Below are positions 8,344 to 15,375 of a DNA stretch of 64,000 bases, piece after piece (the first letter of the stretch is position 1; every line of letters starts with the position of its first letter). The stretch covers positions 410,102-474,101 of the forward strand of contig CAJTKU010000001.1 in assembly GCA_910577015.1 (NCBI GenBank), read 5' to 3'. The notes beneath the pieces are model-generated. The model worked only from the letters and a program-made list of their open reading frames with translations, ran no database searches and was not told where the DNA came from. A program made the translations under genes and the position numbers. This stretch comes from an uncultured Lachnospiraceae bacterium. GTDB lineage: Bacteria; Bacillota; Clostridia; Lachnospirales; Lachnospiraceae.

Positions 8344-8410
8344 ATTATAGAATCAAAGTTGTATAAATGCCACCATCTTAGCGTATCATTCTGTCAAATC
8401 AGCGTGTCAT
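8344..8410 (-). promoter_or_regulatory. -10 element and direct repeats upstream of the XRE regulator
   Basis: A TATAAT -10 (8344-8349, minus strand) lies about 35 bp upstream of the start. Two direct repeats ATGATACGCT (8380-8389) and ATGACACGCT (8401-8410) lie 21 bp apart further upstream. They may be the regulator's own operators. Confidence 0.4.
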
Positions 8411-8465
8411 CCTCTGTTTTTATGCTCTAATTCCATTTTCTGGCAGGACTTTGGGTATCAAACCA

Positions 8466-8762
8466 TCATTCCATCTCCCTGAACGTGCCGACCATTCCCC
8501 CGCCAAACCTCCACTGGTGATGCATATAGGACTTCAGGTTTTCCGTGCTTTGCCTGTATGCTTCCCGGACTGTTTCCGGGTTATCGAAATGCTCCGCTAC
8601 TGTGCTGGCGGCGCAGTACCCGCTCTCCATCCCGGCAGATATACCCTCGCACATCGGGTTTAAGAACCCGGCGACTTCACCCGCAAAAAGGATGCGCCCC
8701 ACGCCGTAGTCCACACGGCATCCCGGACGGATATGCGGCATCAGCCCTCTCTTGCTCCTGGT
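8466..8762 (-). pseudogene. C-terminal remnant of an FAD-dependent oxidoreductase (geranylgeranyl reductase-like)
   Basis: The 91-codon frame encodes GRILFAGEVAGFLNPMCEGI and SGYCAASTVAEHF, the C-terminal FAD-binding signature of geranylgeranyl-reductase-like flavoproteins, ending ...GTFREME as full-length homologues do. The frame extends upstream only to a stop at about 8763. The N-terminal Rossmann fold (about 280 residues) is missing and no good RBS is visible. It is a deletion remnant. Confidence 0.7.
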
Positions 8763-8808
8763 TCATACAGCAGATTTATCCTTAAGAAGGAAGTAATGTC
8801 TTTCATGC

Positions 8809-9384
8809 TTAATTGCTATAATTTACATCATATTTTGAAATAAAACCCTCCTGCTCCTTTGGAATCTCATTTTCAATATAGTCCATATACATCTCCTTCA
8901 GACCTTCGTCTGTATACTCTATATCACCAGAAAATTCTTCTAAAATCAGTTCTCCGTCTGGCTGCCCATATGCCATAAATATATATGTTTTTCCTTCTTG
9001 CGGAATATCCCTTGTATTCTCAATATGGTCAGACCGTGGATATAATAAAGTACCATCTTTTAAATATCCTCCATGCCGATAGCATTCTATATTCTTTGTT
9101 AGTTCGCCTTTTAAATTCTCTTCAACCGTAATTGCATATCGGCTGTAAGCATCCATGCTGTTTGAGGTATTGTAATCTACCACATTGTCAAGAACTTCAT
9201 CGACTATTCCGATAAAAATGTAATCTACTTGCCCCACCGTTTCGTACATATTTGTTTCGTCGTATACCATCGTGAGGTGATAATATTCCACTTCTCCATT
9301 CCACTCTATAACTTTTTGGTCAGAACAAGCTGATAAAAAAAGAATACAGATAAGCATAAGTGCAATATTTATTTTGGTTTTCAT
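8809..9384 (-). CDS. Putative lipoprotein, function unknown
   Basis: 191 residues. The ATG at 9384 is preceded by GGAGGG. A signal peptide (MKTKINIALMLICILF) ends in the lipobox LSAC. The mature domain (DYIFIGIVDEVLDNV, VEENLKGEL, KTYIFMAYGQ) has an alternating strand pattern seen in small secreted Firmicutes lipoproteins; I cannot name the family. It stands alone between an oxidoreductase remnant and the repeat arrays. Confidence 0.75.
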   Translation of the reverse strand: MKTKINIALMLICILFLSACSDQKVIEWNGEVEYYHLTMVYDETNMYETVGQVDYIFIGIVDEVLDNVVDYNTSNSMDAYSRYAITVEENLKGELTKNIECYRHGGYLKDGTLLYPRSDHIENTRDIPQEGKTYIFMAYGQPDGELILEEFSGDIEYTDEGLKEMYMDYIENEIPKEQEGFISKYDVNYSN

Positions 9385-9528
9385 ACTTTCCCTCCGTATG
9401 CAATGCAAAACATCGTACCGTACCCATTGCATGAAACTCCCATAAATTGCACGAACCGACTATAAGCACATGGCAACAAAAACTACCGTGTAAGCTATAA
9501 AAATTGTTGTTAAATCCTAAGACATGAT

Positions 9529-9555
9529 AAAAAGGACTGCCGAAACAGCCCTTTT
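9529..9555 (-). terminator. Rho-independent terminator hairpin
   Basis: AAAGGACTG and CAGCCCTTT arms around CCGAAA, with T-rich flanks on both strands, so it could act in both directions. It lies 476 bp downstream of the AT-rich cassette. Confidence 0.65.
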
Positions 9556-9602
9556 CTTGCATTGTCACTTATCCATTAAGTTTTTTACCGCTTTACTCAT
9601 AT

Positions 9603-9741
9603 ACAAACACGGAAACTCTGTATATTATCACGGAAACCCTTATATTATCACGAAAACTCCCATCCTGTTTCCGTGATAATACAGGCAGTTTCCGTGATAA
9701 TAACCGACTTTTGCCTACGAGTATATACTATCAGGCAAAAG
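9603..9741. repeat. Array 1 of 15-bp TATCACG-type repeats
   Basis: Units related to TATTATCACGGAAAC occur at 9603-9617 (degenerate), 9623-9637 and 9643-9657 in forward orientation with exact 20-bp periodicity. They recur inverted at 9667-9681 and 9688-9702. A further pair, CTTTTGCCT (9708-9716) and AGGCAAAAG (9733-9741), closes the array. The whole block is an imperfect palindrome centred near 9662. The same unit family recurs at 13338-13434. Confidence 0.8.
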
Positions 9742-10031
9742 AACCTCATAACAAAAGTTCGCACCCTCGTTAATGTAAAAATGCTCTTAAAAGCACACAG
9801 AAATAATGCAACTTGGGAATCTATGTAGCGCCGAAAGTGCCGATGGGCTTTGTGGGCTTTCTGTGTACGTATCTGCCGGGGAAGGAGACACTGTTAAGAA
9901 CCAAAGTTATCACTCCTAAAATGAAATAAACTTCCAAATGATATTTGTCTCTTATTTTAAGAACATTCATATGCTTTCTAATCTTTCTGTATGGAATGAA
10001 TCTCTTAAAACGAGAATTCATCTTACCTCTT

Positions 10032-10622
10032 TTAAATATACTTCTTTATAACATTATATGCCTCTGTTATGGTATTATCTATAGAAACTTCTGTTGAAAT
10101 TTTATATACTTTAACATCTCTTTTTACTATATATTCTACACTTTCATCTATAATTTGTTGTTCAAACCCTACTTTCTCTCTTTCATAACGCGTCAAATTA
10201 TTACGTTGCATTAATCGTTTATGTACTACTGACGGAGATGCATAAAGTAAAATCACCACATCAGGATAAATTAATCCATCATAAAGTTTTTCTGTATACT
10301 CATAAGATATACTATCCATCTTGTTAAATACAAATGCAGATAAAATATTACGATCACAAAGAACAAGTTTTCCATTATATATTTCAGGCATGATAACATT
10401 TTCAACATGATAAAATCTATCAGCCGCCACAAGACAAGCCAATGGTTTTCCACTAATTTGATCTGCAATTTCACGAGATAATATTCCTATTTTTGAATCA
10501 GAAGGCTCTTTCGTAATAAAAGCATCAATCTTATCTTGTTGCAGTCTGCTATAAACTCCATTTATCACTGTAGATTTTCCAACACCATTTGCTCCTTCAA
10601 ATGCAACAAAGACTCCCCTCAT
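10032..10622 (-). CDS. Thymidylate kinase-like P-loop nucleotide kinase
   Basis: 196 residues with dTMP-kinase architecture: P-loop GANGVGKST (residues 10-18), TKEPSDSKIG matching the family TREPGGT region, DRF at 68-70, and DRNILSAFVF matching the substrate-binding DRY-S-AYQ segment. The C-terminal part is divergent and the usual LID arginines are not obvious. Composition is markedly AT-rich. It is last in the three-gene cassette, 15 bp after the AlkZ-like gene. It could phosphorylate dTMP or a modified nucleotide; a housekeeping tmk is expected elsewhere. Confidence 0.8.
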   Translation of the reverse strand: MRGVFVAFEGANGVGKSTVINGVYSRLQQDKIDAFITKEPSDSKIGILSREIADQISGKPLACLVAADRFYHVENVIMPEIYNGKLVLCDRNILSAFVFNKMDSISYEYTEKLYDGLIYPDVVILLYASPSVVHKRLMQRNNLTRYEREKVGFEQQIIDESVEYIVKRDVKVYKISTEVSIDNTITEAYNVIKKYI

Positions 10623-10637
10623 TCTCTGCCTCCAATC

Positions 10638-11777
10638 TTAAAAACAACTATCAAATAATGACATTTGCCGATTTGGGAATAACATCGACTCATAATGTTC
10701 TTTCATCTCTGTAACTTTTTTCTTGATTTGTTGACTAGGATTTGAAAAATAGTGCAAATTTATATGTTTATTCTTTTTATCCCATTCCCAAATTCCTATA
10801 GCTTTTCCATTATACAAAATACTAGCTCTTACTTCCCCTATTTGATTAAACAAAAGATTATAATTTTTTTCATCTACATACCTATAACGCGACTCATAAT
10901 ATCCCTTCAAAGAGGGATCTTCATATGCAAGCAATGTAACCCATTCTGAATCACATGGCTTATATTGCTCCAATCTTTGAAACTCAGATGCTAAGATATA
11001 GAACTCCGATTCAAATCCTGCAATTTGAAATTCAATAATATTCTTTTTATGTTCATTTAGTACATGCCTAATATTTTTTATACTTAATCCGCTCCACCAT
11101 GAAAGATCTTTGATAGTTGCTGGTCCAAATTTCTTTATATATTCTATAATAAGCAATTCTTGGGCTCTTTCAGCATCATACTGTTCTAAATTTATATCAG
11201 AATAAAATCTTTTTGTTATTGCATATTTTCTTTCCTCACTTTCCCAATTTACAGCAACATTAATATAGCAAAATAATCCTTTTTCCCAAAAATATTTTAA
11301 TATCTTTTTCGCGCATTCCTTTTTTAATTCTATACCCATAAAATCCATTTTTTTGAGAATCATTTCCTCAATTTCATGACTAAATAAAGGTTCATAAATA
11401 GCCTCAACTAATTCCCCTCTAAGATCCTCTATAAATTCAACTGATATATTATTTCTTTTGAAAAAAAGATTACATTCAGCAAGCCGTAAATTTAATGTAG
11501 CCATATGCAAGATACTTGCCATATCTATAGGAACCATATGTAATGTAGTTCGCATACATCGCATTTTAATAATATTCTTTTCCTCATATAATTGAGATGT
11601 CAGCATTTCTGGCTTATATTCATGCATTCTGGAACACAGAGTAGTATAAGGTGTCATTATTCTTGCTGAATGCAATCCTAAATGGTTTCTTGCAATATCC
11701 ACAATATTACTCTCTTGGCTTCCTGGAAGAATATTATGTTTCATCAAAATATATTCATTTATTAAGTTTAAATCCAT
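10638..11777 (-). CDS. AlkZ/YcaQ-like winged-helix protein (HTH_42 family)
   Basis: 379 residues resembling the AlkZ/YcaQ DNA glycosylases that unhook interstrand cross-links or remove bulky alkyl lesions. Seen: LGLHSARIMTPYTTLCSRM (33-51) at the place of the family catalytic segment, MRTTLHMVP (75-83) matching the conserved R-TLH-V motif, and winged-helix segments such as PATIKDLSWWSGL. The usual Q-x-Q or Q-x-D triad position reads H-S-A (36-38), so glycosylase activity is uncertain. The start at 11777 overlaps the upstream stop (TAATG), with GGGAG 8 bp before. Confidence 0.8.
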   Translation of the reverse strand: MDLNLINEYILMKHNILPGSQESNIVDIARNHLGLHSARIMTPYTTLCSRMHEYKPEMLTSQLYEEKNIIKMRCMRTTLHMVPIDMASILHMATLNLRLAECNLFFKRNNISVEFIEDLRGELVEAIYEPLFSHEIEEMILKKMDFMGIELKKECAKKILKYFWEKGLFCYINVAVNWESEERKYAITKRFYSDINLEQYDAERAQELLIIEYIKKFGPATIKDLSWWSGLSIKNIRHVLNEHKKNIIEFQIAGFESEFYILASEFQRLEQYKPCDSEWVTLLAYEDPSLKGYYESRYRYVDEKNYNLLFNQIGEVRASILYNGKAIGIWEWDKKNKHINLHYFSNPSQQIKKKVTEMKEHYESMLFPNRQMSLFDSCF

Positions 11778-13069
11778 TAAAATTTCTCCCAATTCTTTTT
11801 AACATAATCTTCTAACATCTGATAAGCTTGTTCCAATTCAATTTGTTCATCTTCCGTTCCCCACCATTTGCGCTCATTATTATATATAAATATCTCTTCA
11901 AAATTCTGTGGTAAAATCAAATTATAGGTTTGCGCATTATCATAGGCTGGTGAACCCGGCAATGGAATAAATCGAAACAATGATATCCTATCAATTTTTT
12001 CTTTCAATTCCTCTAATAATTGTATGGTTTCCATCGTACTTTCAATATTTTCTCCCGGAAATCCATGTAAAATGAATGCTTTTACTCTAATTCCAACATT
12101 ATGCGTTATAGAAATAGCACGTTTTATTTCATCGATCGTAATCTGTTTATTCATTAACTTTAATATTCTTGGTGATCCAGATTCAATACCGTACTTAATT
12201 TCTATACATCCACTTTGCTTCAATTTATTCAATAAATCCCTATCAACTGTATTAACTCTTGACAAGGAGGACCATTTCAATTTCAGTGGCGTAATTTCGT
12301 TACATATATCTTCAATTCTCTCTTTATTAACTATAAAGTTATCATCTGTAATACAAAATCCTTTTATTCCATATTGTTCAATTAAATCCTCTAATTCTTT
12401 TCTTATATTTTTTCCCGTTCTGTACCTTATGCCATGTTCTTGATTAGCACAAAAATTACAACTATAAGGGCAGCCTCTACTACATAAAATATGGGCAATT
12501 GGCAGCTTAGTATCAGACAATCTATCATTCATTACGATTTCTTCTCTCGGTAATAAATGACGTGCTGGAAATGGTATCGTATCCAAATTTTCTATTAAAC
12601 TTCTTTTTGGAGTGTGAATATATTTTCCACTATCTACATCTTTATAAACTATCCCCTCAATAGAACTAAAGTTTTTGCTAGGATATGCGTCTATAATCTC
12701 TGAAATTGTATTTTCGCCTTCTCCAACACATGCAATATTTACCCCTAAATCATTAATCACTTCCTCTGGGAAAATTGTCGCATGAATTCCTCCAGCAATT
12801 AGTAACACTTTATCACAATACTGACTATTGTCTCGCACTTTCTTCAAAATAGAATATGTCACAGAGGAAGAAATACTAAATCCTACAATATCATAATCCG
12901 TAAAATCAAAAGAAAATTTTTCGTTAGATACTCTAAATAAAGTCACATTAATTCCTTTTTGTTCAATTACTGAAGCTAAATAAAGAACTCCAAACGGAGG
13001 GATTTCTTTTCTTTTGTCCCCAAAGTGTGCAATATCATAATATTCTGGAGATACTAATGCTACCTTCAT
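11777..13069 (-). CDS. B12-binding-domain radical SAM enzyme
   Basis: 430 residues. The N-terminal cobalamin-binding-like Rossmann domain (about 1-130: PPFGVLYLASVI, LLIAGGIHATIFPEE, VGEGENTISEI) lacks a DxHxxG motif. The radical SAM core holds the 4Fe-4S motif C200-PYS-C204-NF-C207 and later GIESGSPRILKLMNKQIT and VKAFILHGFPGE. This is the class containing methyltransferases and ring-forming enzymes (BchE/YgiQ-like overall). First gene of an AT-rich operon; GAGGAAGG precedes the start. The substrate cannot be inferred from sequence. Confidence 0.88.
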   Translation of the reverse strand: MKVALVSPEYYDIAHFGDKRKEIPPFGVLYLASVIEQKGINVTLFRVSNEKFSFDFTDYDIVGFSISSSVTYSILKKVRDNSQYCDKVLLIAGGIHATIFPEEVINDLGVNIACVGEGENTISEIIDAYPSKNFSSIEGIVYKDVDSGKYIHTPKRSLIENLDTIPFPARHLLPREEIVMNDRLSDTKLPIAHILCSRGCPYSCNFCANQEHGIRYRTGKNIRKELEDLIEQYGIKGFCITDDNFIVNKERIEDICNEITPLKLKWSSLSRVNTVDRDLLNKLKQSGCIEIKYGIESGSPRILKLMNKQITIDEIKRAISITHNVGIRVKAFILHGFPGENIESTMETIQLLEELKEKIDRISLFRFIPLPGSPAYDNAQTYNLILPQNFEEIFIYNNERKWWGTEDEQIELEQAYQMLEDYVKKNWEKF

Positions 13070-13337
13070 TCTACTTACCTTCCTCTCTGCTAATTTAATC
13101 TACATAATTTTCTTAACAAAATATGCCATGCATGCAAAAGTCTTTATTACAAATGTTATATTTATTCATTTCCCACAGTAACTATTTTTAATATTATAAT
13201 TATACGTCTTATTTAACTAGCTTCTATTATAAATTTTTTTACTCGTCACAAATCATAACAACTCACTATCTGCCATTTGCTTAACAAACTAATTATCACT
13301 TCATATATAAAGATACCATAAATTACAAATTTTGCAA

Positions 13338-13434
13338 ACTATTTAGCGAAACTCCAAGCTATCACGGAAACCCTGACACTATCACGTAAAACTCATACTA
13401 TCACGCAAAAGTCGGTAGTTTTGCGTGATAGTAT
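13338..13434. repeat. Array 2 of TATCACG-type repeats, ending in a perfect 16-bp inverted repeat
   Basis: Forward units at 13338-13352 (degenerate), 13357-13371, 13377-13391 and 13396-13410 have 19-20 bp spacing. The last, ATACTATCACGCAAAA, is repeated exactly inverted at 13419-13434 across an 8-bp loop, GTCGGTAG. Array 1 shares the CAAAAGTCGGT junction sequence in inverse orientation. The two arrays bracket the radical SAM/AlkZ-like/kinase genes. Confidence 0.8.
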
Positions 13435-13479
13435 AAAACACCGCCCAATTGCCCCTTTCTAAGCGGCATCAAAAACGCA

Positions 13480-13520
13480 AAAAAAGAGAGGTCCACCAAC
13501 CACTCCGATGAACCCCTCTA
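13480..13520 (-). terminator. Probable terminator after the GNAT-like gene pair
   Basis: Imperfect AGAGGGGTTCA / TGGACCTCT stem followed on the minus strand by seven T. It lies about 200 bp after the 60-residue gene. Confidence 0.4.
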
Positions 13521-13717
13521 CGCCCAATAATCCCAATAGAAAGCTGCGCTTTCTATTTATTTTAAGCCATTCTTCAATACCTTTGCCTGCGAATGCCCAA
13601 ATTCCTATGGCAATATTTCTGAATAGCCGCCTGTGCCGCTGTTAGATTTAGATGACTTTTACCCCACCCTATTTTGCGATTCGACAAATCGACAAATTTC
13701 GGTTTTGACGTGCCATG

Positions 13718-13900
13718 CTATTTTATCCGATACTGCTCGGCTTCCTCGTACGTAAGCGGTCTGCCTAACGCCTTTACCGCATCAATCATTTTGCGCCACT
13801 CATAACGCTTTCCATCTGACGGTTCCGTCAGCCTGCCGTCTTTCGCATAATCGGCAATATCCTCCAACAAACTAATCCTTTTTCTTTCCATCGTCAACAT
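13718..13900 (-). CDS. Small partner protein of a GNAT-like gene pair
   Basis: 60 residues: MLTMERKRISLLEDIADYAKDGRLTEPSDGKRYEWRKMIDAVKALGRPLTYEEAEQYRIK in outline, a charged, helix-rich small protein with no membrane segment. AGGTGGTGGT precedes the ATG at 13900. It overlaps the end of the GNAT-like gene by 29 bp. From memory, similar small proteins accompany this type of GNAT-like protein in gut Firmicutes and Bacteroidetes. A toxin-antitoxin arrangement is possible but not shown. Confidence 0.65.
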   Translation of the reverse strand: MLTMERKRISLLEDIADYAKDGRLTEPSDGKRYEWRKMIDAVKALGRPLTYEEAEQYRIK

Positions 13901-14405
13901 ACCACCACCTACTTCTAATATATTTCTCTATGAGTATGTCCGCTGCTGCTTCATCTATATACATACGCTGCCCTCTTGCCACTTGTGCTTTCAAGACTCT
14001 CTGGTAATATACAATCAAATCACTTTTCGCCGTAAATGCTACAAAGCCGTCACATCCTGCCTCCATACTGACCTGACAGGCAATCGCAAACAAATGACCG
14101 CCTACGCCTTGGTATTTCCCCGTATGGCCATAGTTGTGCGGCGCAGTTCCAACAATATCAACATCTGCCACACCACCATCTATCCTTAGTGAGATTTTTC
14201 CCTGCACTGTATCATCATCCGCTAAAAACAATTCATAAATATTGTAACCGTTTTTCTCCGTCCTACTCCAATCGAACTTCCAACCCTTATAGTCTTTCGG
14301 CTTAATTGGCGTTGAACGTAACTGGTACTCTGTTTCCACCTGCTCCCCGGTCTTTCTCTCTACCAAGCAGTCTGTAAATTCATCTATCAGAATGTCTACT
14401 TCCAT
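13872..14405 (-). CDS. GNAT-like domain protein, function unknown
   Basis: 177 residues. The N-terminus MEVDILIDEFTDCLVE leads to a domain with GNAT features: a strand-rich middle (ADVDIVGTAPHNYG), a GVGGHLFAIACQ segment resembling the acetyl-CoA loop and following helix, a VAFTAKSDLIVYYQRVL segment like GNAT motif B, and a C-terminal helix. The Q/R-x-x-G-x-G/A signature is only partly kept (KYQGVGGHL). GAGG lies upstream of the ATG. It overlaps the 60-residue partner gene. It could be an acetyltransferase acting on protein or tRNA. Confidence 0.7.
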   Translation of the reverse strand: MEVDILIDEFTDCLVERKTGEQVETEYQLRSTPIKPKDYKGWKFDWSRTEKNGYNIYELFLADDDTVQGKISLRIDGGVADVDIVGTAPHNYGHTGKYQGVGGHLFAIACQVSMEAGCDGFVAFTAKSDLIVYYQRVLKAQVARGQRMYIDEAAADILIEKYIRSRWWYVDDGKKKD

Positions 14406-14599
14406 ATCATTCTTTCCTCTAAATTATAACATAAAATTCCATGCTTTGCTATCTAAATTCAATATTAGCTTTTTTAGCTTTTTTATTTTTCCGCTTGTGT
14501 TTTATGCTGATGAAATAGCACCACGTAAAAAACCTTCTGCGCCGGCAGAAACAGCCTTTGCGCCAGTTTTTTTTAATAGTTACCATCCGGATTTGTACT

Positions 14600-15249
14600 T
14601 TACGTTCCAAACGGGCAGGCCGCCATACAAAGACCGCAGGCATTTTTTCTTCCATGGATTCTGTATAAACTTCTTTTTTCGTTGCATAACTTATAATCTA
14701 TAATATCGCTCCTTAATGAGCCTATATTCCACTGTACATTGTGCAATGCCTTATGCGGACAGGCATCCACACATTTTTTGCAATTTGGGGGACAGTTACT
14801 GTTTAAGATTTTGTTCCCGTAAACAAATTGCTCATCGATTAAGACTGCTGACAGCCGTACTCTTGGCCCATATTTCAAAGTGATTACAACATCATTTTTT
14901 CCTATCCATCCTATTCCGGCATTTACTGCGGCAAACTTGAAAGAAAAAGGAGCTTTCAAATCTTCCTCGTTGCTTTGGGCTACGGGTGGAATATCATATT
15001 TAATTTCATATTTCTCAAGCAAATTTTGGAGTTCTAATATTATTTCCTCCACTTTTTTTTTGCATCCTGAATACCCTTTTCAAATTTTTCTTCTGAATAT
15101 GTTTCGATTGTCAGTTGTTCCCCATAAGGAACTGCAAATACCAAAGCGGATTTATAGGCATTTGCATATTCGCTGTACGCAATATCTGTAAATCCGTAAA
15201 TTACTTCAGGATGTTCTGAAAATATATCACGAATATTCTTTTCAAACAT
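14600..15249 (-). pseudogene. 4Fe-4S double-cluster protein (QueG-like), frameshifted
   Basis: Two overlapping frames together encode one protein. The upstream frame (ATG at 15249, GGGAGG upstream) ends in ...GIQDAKKKWRK. The downstream frame continues the helix as EEIILELQNLLEKYEI and reaches the ferredoxin motifs CPPNCKKCVDACP and CGLCMAACP typical of epoxyqueuosine-reductase-like proteins. The shift falls in a run of nine A (15053-15061). The C-terminus stops soon after the second cluster. Either a broken gene, phase variation in the homopolymer, or a sequencing error. It is a short QueG-like subfamily, not full QueG. Confidence 0.8.
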
Positions 15250-15375
15250 GTAAAAGCCTCCCAAACAACTAAAACGAGTTTTCTCCTTTTCATCATATAA
15301 TCCTGATTATTATTAGTCTGTCATATTACAAACTTTTAAAGTCTTCAACATCCGAAAAGTTCTTATGTTTGCAGT

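Larger units (their letters stand above)
9385..10031. other. Non-coding stretch with terminator, repeat array and a possible gene fragment
   Basis: No convincing complete gene. It holds a hairpin terminator (9529-9555), the first TATCACG repeat array (9603-9741), and on the plus strand around 9825-9930 an open stretch reading like a protein C-terminus (APKVPMGFVGFLCTYLPGK, ending TPKMK-stop). That last piece has no start or RBS and may be the tail of a lost gene. Confidence 0.4.
13070..13717. other. AT-rich non-coding stretch upstream of the radical SAM cassette
   Basis: No open reading frame I can support. It contains the presumed cassette promoter region (a minus-strand TATAAT near 13226, no clear -35), the second repeat array (13338-13434), a hairpin near 13480-13520, and a perfect AATAGAAAG-CTGCG-CTTTCTATT hairpin (13537-13559). 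Confidence 0.5.

Noticed and set aside
9821..10021. 66-codon minus-strand frame after the kinase gene
   Set aside because: No RBS and no recognisable domain. The plus strand of the same segment reads more like a protein tail, so this frame is probably a shadow.
9603..13434. TATCACG arrays as a CRISPR
   Set aside because: Unit spacing is only about 20 bp, orientation inverts, spacers are 4-6 bp, and no cas genes are present.
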